The position numbers were made by a program, and so were the translations under genes. Positions 39,601 through 50,224 of a DNA stretch of 64,000 bases are shown here, piece by piece. Position 1 is the first letter of the stretch; each line of letters opens with the position of its first letter. The stretch is taken from positions 1,108,501-1,172,500 of the forward strand of contig OW203724.1 of assembly GCA_934045075.1 (NCBI GenBank), given 5' to 3'. The notes beneath the pieces were generated by a model. It was not told where the DNA came from, made no database searches, and saw only the letters and a program-made list of their open reading frames with translations. The stretch is from Yponomeuta sedellus. Lineage: Eukaryota; Arthropoda; Insecta; Lepidoptera; Yponomeutidae.

Positions 39601-40214
39601 TCATCATCACACTTAAAAGTGTAAACATGCCCGTCTTGGCGTTGTTTCTTTATTGATGTTATTAATTAGTGACAATAAATAGCGAAACAACGATTGAAAT
39701 ACAAAATAACACACATAATATTGATACGTTTAATTCACTCGCTAAACATGCTGTTGTTAAAATCTATTAAAAAAGACAAACGGACCTCAATTAAGAAGAT
39801 TTATTGATGCATAATCAAAATTGTTGTTAGTTAGGATGATTCCATTAACAATGTTTTCAATGTCAAAATGGTTGTCATTAGATCAATACTTCACAAAGAT
39901 GTGCATTAAATATTGATCTTACGATTTTCCATATTTTATTCAGTAAAACCAATTTGCGCGCAGTTAAACGGGACTTTAAGAAACAGCGCGATACGATCGC
40001 ATTACGCTAACAGTGTACCACTGATTCAACAAGTGAGCCGGAAAAAAATGATAAACGAAATGAACTCTTTTGATGTCTTGATGGAATCAAGGATCTTGAG
40101 TAGATGGTTAGATTTAACGGCAGCCCGTTCGTCATTACATTTAACCGTGAATTGTATCAACAGAAGATCATCTTTCCTCGTTTTATTTTTTACCTGTCTT
40201 ATAAGTCATAATAT
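39601..40214. other. Unannotated intronic stretch
   Basis: A 102-codon frame (39913-40221) without motifs; nothing firm. Confidence 0.4.
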
Positions 40215-40224
40215 AGGATAAGAA

Positions 40225-40325
40225 TAATTATTCTTTATTGTACACCAGAGCACATATATTATAAAACATGTAAAGATATAAAGTACAATTAGCGGCCTTA
40301 TTGCTAAAAGCAATATTATTATTTA
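40225..40325 (-). repeat. Repeat family F
   Basis: ATTATTCTTTATTGTACACC and AAGTACAATTAGCGGCCTTA. Confidence 0.6.
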
Positions 40326-40349
40326 TCTTAATAGTTTGACAACTTATTA

Positions 40350-40585
40350 TTCTAAAAACCTATTTACAATAAGGAATATTCTTATCTTAGAGGCTCAAAA
40401 TTCCTAAAAGTGCTAATGAACAACTCAAAGGCATCAGTGAAATTTGGAACCTCTTTACAATACTCTCTGTGTTACGTACAGGCAGCGACATCTGGCTGAA
40501 GTAATTTGCATCACATGCAGCCCCGACTACCTACTTTGCAGTTAGGTTTTACATCGGAATGATATTGCTGTACCCACATGAAATG
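40350..40585 (-). mobile_element. Foldback-family SINE, old copy with tRNA part deleted
   Basis: Contains GCATCAGTGAAATTTGGAAC, TACGTACAGGCAGCGACATC, CTACTTTGCAGTTAGGTTTT and ends TGTACCCACATGA. The antisense T-arm and most of the tRNA-like part are missing. Confidence 0.65.
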
Positions 40586-40679
40586 AAAGACACATATCGA
40601 GTGAATGTGGGTAGAAGGCCGGTAAGAAACATCCCAGGACATACTTCACCAAAAAGAGTATGTATTAGCAAAAACACCT

Positions 40680-40770
40680 GTGCATGCTACAATTAGTGAA
40701 CGTTGATGGAGCTCTGTCAGGTTTGTAGCAAGTGGGAGACTCTGGTCACAGCCTACATGCATTAGTTTAG
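40680..40770 (+). repeat. Repeat family E, diverged
   Basis: AACGTTGATGGAGCTCTGTC and AGCAAGTGGGAGACTCTGGT correspond to the complement of 21995-22070. Confidence 0.45.
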
Positions 40771-40814
40771 CTTAAGTAATAAAACAGTAGTAATGAAAAA
40801 GTAAGAAGCGATCT

Positions 40815-41150
40815 TGGCCTAGTCGAACCGAGTGATTAAAATTAATCACTTGAGTTAAGCAACAACAGGCGTGTCAAGTGCAGGATGGGTGTCCGTCCCG
40901 TGACTACGCTAGCGCGATTTTTTCCGCGCGCTTCGGAGCTTCGCAAGGCACACTAAGCCGTTCGTGCTGGCTGTCATGTAACGGCAGTCGTTAACCCATG
41001 TCAGAGGCCTTATGGGTGGCTTGATATTTTTGGACAGTAAGGCCCGCCACTGTCTTATTATCCACCGCCAACCCCAACTTGGCCCCCGTGGAGTGTGGCC
41101 TAAACTTCCTGCGATGCAGGAAGAGACCCGTGCCCCAGCTGTGGGGACTT
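40815..41150 (+). mobile_element. 5S-like SINE (family C), forward copy
   Basis: TTGGCCTAGTCGAACCGAGT, then GAGTTAAGCAACAACAGGCG and GTGCAGGATGGGTGTCCGTC (5S box A/C-like order), body to CCGTGCCCCAGCTGTGGGGA. A 60-codon frame over the 3' end is chance. Confidence 0.62.
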
Positions 41151-41394
41151 GTAAGGGCTAACAACGAACAAAATAATAAACGGGTTTTCGTAAAACAAAT
41201 TTACTTATTAATTAATTTTACATTTATTATTACAGGATTAGCACCTAATGCAACATTATAAAATCTTCACAAACATTTATTAACAATTCAAAACTACAAT
41301 CGGTATCTATTTAATAAAATAGCTAAAATGTGAATTTTAGCTTTTTTTTTTTTGTTTAAGCTCTAACGTAAAAACTTGAATTAACTAAAAGGCT

Positions 41395-41552
41395 ATTGAG
41401 CCACTGTAGCCTAGTGGGTAGAACAATGAACTCGAAAGCGAGAGACCCAGGTTTGATTCCCAGTGCGATGTACCAATGACTTTGTTTTCTAAGTAATAAG
41501 TAAGCTAAACACGTCACAGCGTTCACCCACACCTACCAATACTTTCCCCCAT

Positions 41553-41610
<58 letters not shown>

Positions 41611-42045
41611 AACTAAACGGGTCTGTTCCAAACTTAATTAAATTTTTCAAACTTTAAAATTATTTCAAATAACGAAAGCACCTTATTATGATCATATTAT
41701 ATTTGTAATAGTTAAAAACAGTGTTAATCGCACCATTAGGGAAGGACTGACTCCTAAGATACAGGTTACCCTAGTTTAGGAGTCAGGACACTACGAAGTA
41801 TTATAAGAAAGCTGTGTACACATATTGAAAGTTACATTGTATGTTTTGTCAATAAATTACTTACTTACTTACTAAGTTATGTGCATTTGTAAAGTTATAG
41901 TCGCGATACCACTCACGGTGTAAGACATACATCGTAAGATTACCCTAGTGTCCGAAGTGTTAACATACCTCAGTGCTAGTACGTAGCTGTGCAATTGCCC
42001 AACTATGAGGCCAAGGAAAATTTCTGGTCTAACTGACTATAGGTA
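41395..42045 (+). mobile_element. SINE family B split by a (CA)n-bearing insert
   Basis: Head and first body at 41398-41492 (GTTTGATTCCCAGTGC, AATGACTTTGTTTTCTAAGT). Body resumes at 41873 (AAGTTATGTGCATTTGTAAA). The insert of about 380 bp holds a CA microsatellite (41557-41602) and ends in TTACTTACTTACTTACT; its middle (AGATACAGGTTACCCTAGTT) is a family A relative. Confidence 0.7.
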
Positions 42046-42419
42046 TGTTCTCCGTACGTGTTTAGGGAATTCAGATAACTAAAATTGTAATTTACAATTT
42101 GTGCATGGTGACGTTATTTCAGAAGAAAAAAATGAGACCTGTTACGGCCCCGGTAAAACTCGGTAAAAATTTCATTCAATAATTTAATTACTTCGAAACG
42201 CTATGAAATTGAGTTAGTGAATTTCGCACCTCCTTATTTGCAAAGCATAAACATGCCAATGTTTATGCTATCAATAATTAATAGACATTCGAAGTTATTG
42301 TTGTACAATTTTTTACTGTGACAAATACTTAAAAAAAAATCACAATCAAGGTATCGTCAACACGCCAGGGTACAATTAGAGTAACGCATTACAAAAACAT
42401 AATAACTCATTAATTTTTT

Positions 42420-42640
42420 TATGTAGCCTATATAGGCTACATAAAACAATTACATAAACTGCTACATAAACTGCAGACTGCAGGGCACAGGCTTTCTGTC
42501 TGAAAGAGCGTTTGGGTTTAATTACCACGCGTGCCCACCGTGGATTGGAAATTGCAAGCGCTGGGGTATTTAAACACCTCAGACACTCAGGTTTCCTGAG
42601 TCGTTTACCTTCACAGTTAGCGAGTGGTATCACTTTTGAG
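42420..42640 (-). mobile_element. SINE family B, 3' part, reverse
   Basis: Starts in a TGTAGCCTATATAGGCTACA palindrome, then AATTACCACGCGTGCCCACC, AATTGCAAGCGCTGGGGTAT and TCACAGTTAGCGAGTGGTAT. Confidence 0.6.
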
Positions 42641-43139
42641 AGAGTATGAGCTTTGTTATGCTCGACATAAAGCAAGATGGCGCTAGTCGATAACGAGATG
42701 AAACTTTTATCGTTTAGTTCCAAGCAGGTCTCGACCTTTTATCCGGGATACGGGCGTGAAGTTTATTATGTTTGTATAACCGAGTATTTGATCGTCTCGG
42801 AGCCACTTTAAGCCAAAGATTACAAGACAGCCAGACAACGAAGCAAGTCACAGAGGCCAAGGCTACGTTTGAATTTGATTTGAATTTCGAATGTTGAAAG
42901 CCAAAGCAGTCCCAGTTAATGGGACACTGATGAACAATCTTTGGGGACTTTGGGGAGTGCAGTTCCTATTCTGTTCCGTAATTAAGCACCATTCAATTTG
43001 GACTGCCCTTGTTGCGGTGGAACTTAGCTTGGATGCAAATCTGTATTTGTGCAAGAGAGTGTTATAGGAATCGCTAACAAAGATGGGATTCTCTCCGGAA
43101 AAATGCTGATAAGTTCCGCAATTCAACAGTTTCTACCGT
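42641..43139. other. Unannotated intronic stretch
   Basis: Frames on both strands over this region lack motifs. No firm signal. Confidence 0.4.
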
Positions 43140-43300
43140 TTTTAAGGTTGCATTTTTTTTACTTAGCCTCTTTTGTGTCCCACTGCTGGGCAAAGGCCTC
43201 CGCTGCTTTTTTTTCATCCCTTCCTGTATCCAGCCACCTCGCACCATCCCGGTAAGAATGCATTTAGGTCGTCCCGCCATCTTTGCCTTGGACTGATTGG
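43140..43300 (-). pseudogene. RTE-like LINE ORF C-terminus, reverse
   Basis: The minus strand reads RQRWRDDLNAF then frames with GGLCPAVGHK; GTCCCACTGCTGGGCAAAGG (plus strand) is the reversed end. It is truncated and frameshifted. Confidence 0.55.
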
Positions 43301-43449
43301 TTCCATACCTCAAAAAACAAACGGTATCTTTATAGGGCTTTGTTTGTCGATTGTTCGTTACGTTCCAAAGACAAGAAATTGCTGAATTGAGTTTTATTGG
43401 GATATGCCACAGAGGAAAACAAACGCTCAAAGAACTGTTGTTGGCGAGC

Positions 43450-43727
43450 AATTGAAAGCCTAGACGCAAAATATTCGAAGGCATTGTCGCATAAAAATAA
43501 GATAACTCGACTGAGTCATTAGTCATTTATTTTCTCATTCCAATTCAATATAGCATGGCGTTCAGAATACAAATTTTGGCTGTTATGTAGAGTCGTATAC
43601 GAATTATTTGCTGTTTCTGGTTCCCACGACACAGAGTATCCTAGTATGGGGCCAGAAATAATGTATGTGCCTGTATGTAAATGTTATGTTACGTTATTTG
43701 CTGATGAAGTGCAAATTGGCTCCCAGA
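43450..43727 (+). repeat. Repeat also found at 61850-62070, reaching the exon acceptor
   Basis: GTCGCATAAAAATAAGAT, CATTTATTTTCTCATTCC, ACGAATTATTTGCTG and GAAGTGCAAATTGGCTCCC align in order with 61870-62067. A family A SINE fragment (43605-43690) interrupts this copy, with TTATTTGCTG on both sides. The aligned segment stops within three bases of the splice acceptor of the next exon. Confidence 0.75.
43605..43690 (+). mobile_element. SINE family A fragment
   Basis: TGTTTCTGGTTCCCACGACA to GCCTGTATGTAAATGTTATG; 5'-truncated, with a putative 10-bp target duplication TTATTTGCTG. Confidence 0.7.
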
Positions 43728-43898
43728 TGCGCAAGAGGCCGCGGCCGGTGGCGGCGGCGCCGCTGCAGCTTTGGGTGTCGGTGCTGGAGCTGCGTGCCCC
43801 CGCGCACGGCCAGCTGCGGCTGACCTGCCTTGCCACCATTCCAGACCGCGTCGTGCCCGGCGAGCACTTCGCAGACGTCAAGAAGCAGACCGTCACGG
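43727..43898 (+). CDS. Beat-like exon f (end of Ig2)
   Basis: Acceptor ATTGGCTCCCAG, phase 0 in. It encodes MRKRPRPVAAAPLQLWVSV, LELRAPAHGQLRLTCLATIP, DRVVPGEHFADVKKQTVT. LRLTCLATI carries the F-strand-type cysteine that closes Ig2 in Beat proteins. A donor G/GTAAGG follows 43898 (phase 1). Alternatively the frame reads on to a stop at 43958-43960, adding about 20 residues, which would make this the terminal exon. I prefer the donor but no downstream exon is evident. A minus-strand frame of similar length is a GC-driven shadow. Confidence 0.75.
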
Positions 43899-43984
43899 GT
43901 AAGGCTGCATGCTGTACGGTCACTAACAAGTATGCACGTCAGTACCTTGTCAAAGTTTAAATTATCAATTTGTCATCGATATCA

Positions 43985-44150
43985 ACCCTTGTATGTTCCC
44001 ACTCTGAAGTACAATTCCAACGAACTGCGATCCCCAACCCGCATGCCCCGCGTGGGTATTATGGGCATTACCCCCTATGATAGCACAACGTGGCACTCTT
44101 TAGGGGAGGGCTATGTCCAGCAGTGGACTAGTATAGCCTGACGATGATGT
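43985..44150 (+). mobile_element. RTE-like LINE 3' end
   Basis: GAACTGCGATCCCCAACCCG and GGGAGGGCTATGTCCAGCAG, ending TATAGCCTGACGATGATG. It encodes YDSTTWHSLGEGYVQQW in one frame. Confidence 0.7.
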
Positions 44151-44440
44151 TCCCACTGTTGGGGCACGGGTCTCTTCCTGCATCGCAAGAAGGTTAGGCC
44201 ATACTCCACCACGGGGACCCAGTCCGGGTTGGTGGAGGATTGTGAGACTTACTCTCAGCAGTTATGGCTTAACGATTGCCATTACATGACAGCCGGAACC
44301 TACGGCTTAACGTTCCCTGCGAAGCACGGAAGCGCTCGAAAAAAAATAGCGGTACTCACGGGACGGTCACCCATCCTGCACCTGACTGCGTCAAGTGATT
44401 GATTCCAATCACTCGGTTCTGCTAGGCCACGAGCGCTTCA
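44151..44440 (-). mobile_element. 5S-like SINE (family C)
   Basis: Plus-strand CGGGACGGTCACCCATCCTG and the complement of CACTTGACGCAGTCAGGTGC carry the 5S-like core at 44349-44390. The 3' end is GTTCCCACTGTTGGGGCACG. Confidence 0.6.
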
Positions 44441-44454
44441 ATTTCTCATCTATA

Positions 44455-44775
44455 TCTATCTATCTATAATCAGCCCACATCGACCCACTGCTGGGCATAG
44501 GCCTCCTTTTTATTGCGCCATTCCTCACGGTCCTGTGCTAACCTGATCCGCAACCCTCACGATGTCGTCTGACCATCGTATCGGTTGTCTGCCCACCAAC
44601 CTCCTTTCCTTCTTTGGCCATCACTCCGATACTGCCCTGGTCCACCGGCCGTCTTCCCTTCTGGCCAAGTGTCCCGCCCATCTCCACTTTAAGTCTGTGA
44701 ACCGCTCACCAACGTCTTCAATCGTGGTTCTTCGACGAATTCCTACGTTGGGTACGCGATCCACAATTTCTCATA
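44455..44775 (-). pseudogene. LINE ORF2 C-terminal fragment (RTE-like)
   Basis: Minus-strand reading gives RRRTTIEDVGERFTDLKWRW, AGHLARREDGRWTRAVSEWW and IRWSDDIVRVAD, matching the post-RT segment of RTE-like LINEs and the fragment at 217-460. It ends, in nucleotide terms, at GCCCAGCAGTGGGTCGATG. Confidence 0.72.
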
Positions 44776-44879
44776 CAAGAGATTAATGTGATAAGGTTCT
44801 GAAGTGTTTACATGTAAGTCAGTTAATAACATGTGCTTTGATAACCAGGCTAGGACATCGCAAACTTGAAAAAAAATAT

Positions 44880-45308
44880 AAAAAAAAATAAAAGAAACCG
44901 ACTGCAGTGATAAATCAACTGAAAGGGAAAAAATAAGATAATTTTATTTTCAAATGCTAATGTCGAATCAGAAGAGTTCATGCTGCTTTACTTGAGGGAC
45001 CAAATAATATAACTTTATAAGCATTATTTGCTCAAACTGTTGCATTTATTATTTTATATAAAATTATGCAGTCGGGACCCATTAGAGGACTTTAAACAAA
45101 CAGTAGTGGGTCCCGACTGCAACATTTTATATAAAATAATAAATGCAACAGTTTGAGCAAATAATGCTTATAAAGTTATATTATTTGGTCCCTCAAGTAA
45201 AGCAGCATGAACTCTTCTGATTCGACATTAGCATTTAAAAATAAAATTATCTTATTTTTTCCCTTTCAGTTGATTTATCACTGCAGTCGGTTTCTTTTAT
45301 TTTTTTAA
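44880..45308. repeat. Giant near-perfect palindrome, about 200-bp arms
   Basis: The left arm (about 44880-45081) and right arm (45107-45308) are almost exact reverse complements around a 25-bp loop. Outer ends carry AAAGAAACCGACTGCAGTGA; inner ends carry GCAGTCGGGACCCA. Only a few single-base differences are visible (for example ATTTTCAAATGC against GCATTTAAAAAT). Confidence 0.92.
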
Positions 45309-47340
45309 ATATTTTTTTTATTTTTGACATTTTAGTGACTCAGTAAAACGATAAAATTTAAATGTCCATCTGTTCTGTTTACATGCTTTAAATCGTTATA
45401 TTATTTTATTTCCTAAATAAATTTTAGTTTATTGTTTTATTTTCTTTTGTTCGACAATGGACATGTCTCGGCAAATCATAAATATTTTTACTGATATACT
45501 TGTTTCATATAGTCATAGGTACCACCTGCCTGCATTAAAAATTTATGTCGTACGATATTTTTTAGCTAGTATAATGAATATGGTCTAATGGTGTTAAACT
45601 ATCTAGAATATTTGCAAAGGAAACGACAGATTTTTTTCTTTGTTATCCTTACATAAATTGTCTGTTTTTATGTAGCCTAAAAACGCTCCACTGCACCTAG
45701 TTATTTAATGTTAACGATTGTAGGTGGGGACTGGAATAGTCACGAATTATCTCTTCGACCTGAACGGCGCTCAGCTTTCGATATCTCCAGAGTAGAAATT
45801 CTTCGTGCTTGCATTGCTGGGCCCAGTCTTCGGTCTCGCTAATTACTTAGAATAAGGACTTGTAAATGGGAACATAAATGGTCTGAGCCTTCAGCCGCGG
45901 CCTGTACAAAGGCGCGACAGGTTTCCTCCTAACAGCAACTTTAAGTAACTGTCGCGGCCTTCGGCCGCGCTAATAGTCTCTCCATTTGGCATCAGCGTAA
46001 ATAGAGCTCAGCATTTGGAATCGCCGTGGGAGTATTCCTCTAGCCCGCTTCACAGCCTTCGGCCGTGCCGCGACCTGTATTGAGCTCGGCCTTCAACCTC
46101 GTCGCGGCAAGTTTCCTCGCAACCGCATGATGGGGCTCGGCCTTCGGCCTGGCGTAGTTATTTTGAGTTGTGGCATGGGCGTGGAGACATACCAAATCTT
46201 GGTTTTCTGAATGCCAAAATATTACCGGTATTTAAATGAAACTACAACAAATTCATCTTGAGGTGGCCCCCTAAAGCATTGAAAAATTTTACTGAATATT
46301 TAGGTGTAGATAAGCAATCTTTGGTCTCACAAGTGAACAGGAAACCTAACACAAAATCATAATCTTATTTTCGGAGGAAACGAGATAAAATTCGTTAAGA
46401 TGAATAGAGCTAGAATTTTTTTAAATTTCATGGGTCCTACGATACGAGGTCACGGAGGATCCGTCTTCGGTTACCAGTGAGAGCGTTCAAATATTTTTTT
46501 TATCATTTATTGTTTCTTCTTTGAACCCAGCTTGTCTGACTATGACCGCACAGGGGAAAAGGAGTTACATGCTACACTTTATATATTTTGTTCAGTTAGT
46601 TTTGGTCTAAGTGTCAGTAGGAAATTAATATCAGTGTTAAGAAATTAATTATTTTTTCTAAAACATGCTCGGAAATGTTTGTGTTATTACCATGAAATAA
46701 AGCCACAAAGTTTCTCTTTTATGGCTCCCGCCTCACTTTACTGGCATAAGTCAGTAAAGTAAGTATGAAAATCCATTACCGTCCGCTGCTCTAACTTTTT
46801 AAATTTACTTACTAAAATTAAACTGATCAAGGAAAAATTACATACAGCCAACCACCTACTAAGTTATGTAAGCATACTTGCAAGATAAAAAAAAAATCTA
46901 TGGTATTGGTTTTTGTGCGGTTAAACATGGTGCTCAAATGTGTTAGTGTATTTAAAAATTAAAAAAGGCGGCAAACTAAACTATTATTTCTTAATTACCT
47001 AGTAATTATTTTAATATTAATACTTCCTCGCATTGTTTGAGAAAAGCATTATACAATCCTCGGCCGGAACAGGGATTGCAGGACTCGTTCTAGGCGGCCT
47101 CGTCTACGACTCGGCCGTCTATCCCAAACTCGTCCAGCAATCCCTTACTTCTCGGCCTCTGCAGTAATGTATTATTACCCCCTATGAGGTTGATATTTCT
47201 TAAATTAATGAGATAAACGAATGGCGTAGAAAGAAATAAACACTTTATAGGCATTATTTCTTTCAGCACTTATACCGTTTCTATAGACGGTTTGTTTACA
47301 TGTAGAGCAAAGCTGATATTATGTAAATTTATACATGTAC
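45309..47340. other. Unassigned repeat-like region
   Basis: No open frame over 60 codons. Palindromic GGCCTTCGGCC words cluster at 45880-46155. A G+C-rich block with CTCGGCCGGAACAGGGATTG sits at 47062-47165. Style suggests decayed transposon sequence, but I cannot name it. Confidence 0.4.
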
Positions 47341-48540
47341 TAGAATAAATATATGCCAGCGCCATCTAGTGGCTAAAAGTGGTACTGTAGGACAGGGTTT
47401 CAGCAGACAAGAAGAGAAACGTTGTTTCAGCACGACAGCACGTACTTAGGGATCTATTTATTGAAGCAATATGAAACTTACTAAGGATTACGGATTAGTA
47501 ACTGTACTACTCGCACCACAGCGCAAAGCGAGGTATATTACCTACGTCACTAGTCGTGCCAATTATTAGTGGACAGTCCGTATTGGTCGAAGTGATTGGT
47601 CGAGTGCTCAAATACTATCCAATTTTGTTTAATATTATGTAGGGCCTTCGGACAAAACCATACCGCAATTTAGAACACAAACAGCGCCATCTGTGGTTGG
47701 GTAGAGGAACTAATGCTACAGTACTTTAATTACTTAGAAGTGAATATTATTTGTGTTGCGTTTGTTGCTTTATCAATGCTGATTTTATGTAATCAACGAC
47801 ACCCGCAAAATTTTCTTTTAAATACTTTGCACGTGTTAGACGTAGTTAAACAAAATTATATTTTTTAATTAAATTAATGATCTAGAAGGATCAAACCACT
47901 TTATAGGAATTATTTCTTTCCGCATTTGTGCCGATTCTATAAATGGTTTTTTTACATGTAGACCAAAGCCGAAATTATGTATACACATGTATTAGAATAA
48001 ATAAAATATAGCAGCGCCATCAAGTGGCTAAAAGTGGTACTTTAATTGCTTAGAAATAAATGTTATTTTTTGTTCCGTTGGTTCTCTATTAATGCTGATT
48101 TTATGTAACCTACGTCATCCGCAAAATTCTGTTTTAAATATTTCACACCTGTTGGGGGTAGTTCAGTAAAATTAGTATTCGAATTCAATAAACTAAATAT
48201 AACAGCGCCATCTAGTGGCTCCTAGCTGTACTTTAACGAAGCTTCTTAACGAATTTTATTTTTCGTCACGGTTCTGATCGCATAATTATGATTTTATACA
48301 GCCTATGACACCCGCGCAAAGATACCGAATCGAATGACACCTTGTTTAACAAAATCTGACCATTGGTTAAGGAGTTATGAGGGAACATAGAATCGGACAT
48401 ACTTACATACATACATACATACATACGCACTAAACACATTACCCTCCTTTTGGGCTTCGCTGCAGTCGGGTAAACATACATACGCACTAAACACATTACC
48501 CTCCTTTTGGGCTTCGCTGCAGTCGGGTAAAAATACACCT
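47341..48540. repeat. Diverged repeats with CTCF-like motifs
   Basis: Three related blocks contain AGCGCCATCTAGTGG (47358-47372, 48204-48218) or AGCGCCATCAAGTGG (48013-48027), each with similar flanks (AAAAGTGGTACT; ATTAATGCTGATTTTATGTA). A fourth, AGCGCCATCTGTGG, is at 47683-47696. At 48420-48534 a 58-bp unit (ACTAAACACATTACCCTCCT, TCGCTGCAGTCGGGTAA) is tandemly duplicated after a CATA microsatellite. Confidence 0.7.
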
Positions 48541-50094
48541 AGACAGAGAATATTTGCACAAAACTAGTACGGAGCACGGAGGCCTCCAGTGGCAAACGAA
48601 ACTACGACCCCTTTTGCAGATTGTCAACATGCTCTGCAGCCGTCATAGGAAGGTCTACTTTATGACGTCAACAGAGCGTGGTGGGGCTTTGCTGAAGTCA
48701 TAAAGTAGACCTTTACAGGGGCGGGCCGAACGGAACGGTAGAACATAGTATATTTCATTACTGCGGAAAGTCTGTCATTTCAAAGAGTTCCGACAAATGT
48801 CTACCCGAGCCGAGGCGCAGCCGAAGGCGAGGGTTGACAGTCGGAACAAGTTGCAATGACGGTTCCGTGTACTGAACGACTATTTTTAATACAGTTACGA
48901 AAAAATGAACAATTTAATAAAGAAAAATTATTTGGAAAATGGCGCCAACCGTAAAAAATATAAGCAGAATTTTTTTTTCTTCACCCATTCTAGTAGGCAA
49001 TGGGAACTATGCCCATACAGCCAAGTCTTCGGTAGAATTTTTTATTGATATGAAATAAAAATGAAATTTAATGAGATGAAATTAAATGAAACCTAACTTA
49101 ACTCATTCAATCAAATCATTAAATCTGATATTGAAACAAAACAGTAAACAGTAGCTCTTAAAAACTTCTATGATTTTTTTTTGTAAAACTTCATGGTTGG
49201 TTTTTCTTTTTTAATAGACATTATTTTGATAGTTGGGAAAGAAAACGCACGAGTGCGGGAAAGGTAAAAAAAAGCACGTGTGTGTAATAGCCCACATCCC
49301 GCACGCTATACCTCCCTGCAATACGCCACTTTTTGAGCAACTGTATTAAAAAATATTCTTTTAGGGACTCTTGAAATTTTGTCATTCAAAGATCACCCCG
49401 CAAAATTTGTATTATTATAAAACAGCAATTTTATGAAAGCATTTTCATGTCAAGAGTCTTAAGAATATTATTGCTCTCCCAACGAAACCGTCAAGGGAGG
49501 CAGTAAGGCAATAAACAAAAGTCTTCTTTTAAAATTGTTATTGTCTTTTCATCTTTTCTATGAAGATTTTTATTCCGGGTGAAGTGCCCGTATCATTATG
49601 CAGTTCAGCGGATGATAAAATTGAGTATCTGTAACACACAGTGACACAAGCAAGCACGCTGCGACAGATCGAAAGCTTGAGGCGTATTTGCGTTTACGAA
49701 AAGCTCCGGTAAAGCAATTTAGATCAGTAATTTTGTTTTTGAAGTTATAGTAGCTAACAACATCCTGGGAAACCTGAGTGCCTGAGTGTTGAAGGCCGTA
49801 CTCTCTTTCTGAAAGAAGGGCTGTGGTTTTGCACCAAGAGCTTTTGATAAATTTATATTCGAATTTTGTATTTGGCGAAGTGGGCCAGTATTTCTTCTTT
49901 ATTAAACATTCTTAATTTAGTCCCACTTTGTGTTGCTATTTGAAAATATTGCTTTTATGAAAGTAAGAGTAAGTAAGGATTGTTTTATAACGAATGTGAG
50001 CAGATCACAAAATAATACACAATCCTTTCTCAATTCTAGTCACTACATCTTTTTTCAGTCCACAACGTTCTCTAATCAGACTATTGCGTATCCT
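48541..50094. other. Unannotated stretch
   Basis: Contains an inverted pair AGGTCTACTTTATGAC (48650-48665) and GTCATAAAGTAGACCT (48695-48710), and a SINE family B fragment at about 49735-49830 (GAAGTTATAGTAGCTAAC). No gene. Confidence 0.5.
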
Positions 50095-50215
50095 GTCATT
50101 AAGATAAGATAAGATAAGAATATTCTTTATTGTACACCAGGAAAAAACAAACAAAACATAATTACAAAGATACAGTACAATTGGCGGCCTTATTGCTTAG
50201 AGCAATTTCTTCCAG
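50095..50215 (-). repeat. Repeat family F with (GATAA)n
   Basis: AAGATAAGATAAGATAAGAA, then TATTCTTTATTGTACACCAG and AGTACAATTGGCGGCCTTAT. Confidence 0.65.
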
Positions 50216-50224
50216 GCAACCCAC

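Larger units (their letters stand above)
12375..43898 (+). other. Beaten path (Beat) family gene, visible span
   Basis: Six exons with compatible phases (0, 0, 1, 0, 0 at successive junctions) encode two consecutive immunoglobulin domains with the spacing of Beat proteins: B-strand Cys (LRCLHQ), YVRERTPPFTAYNF, F-strand Cys (SGSYWCEVS), linker, B-strand Cys (RANCTS), C-strand Trp (LAWYIDD), then LRLTCLATI. Beat proteins bind Side-family partners and steer motor-axon defasciculation in insects; that role is known for the family and not shown here. The exons are GC-rich and the introns AT-rich. The start codon and signal peptide lie outside the recognised exons. Which Beat paralogue this is cannot be told. 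Confidence 0.8.

Noticed and set aside
39913..40221. 102-residue plus-strand frame
   Set aside because: No domain signal and AT-rich codons unlike the Beat exons around it.
43684..43929. Minus-strand 81-residue frame opposite Beat exon f
   Set aside because: Shadow of the GC-rich coding exon; no motif.
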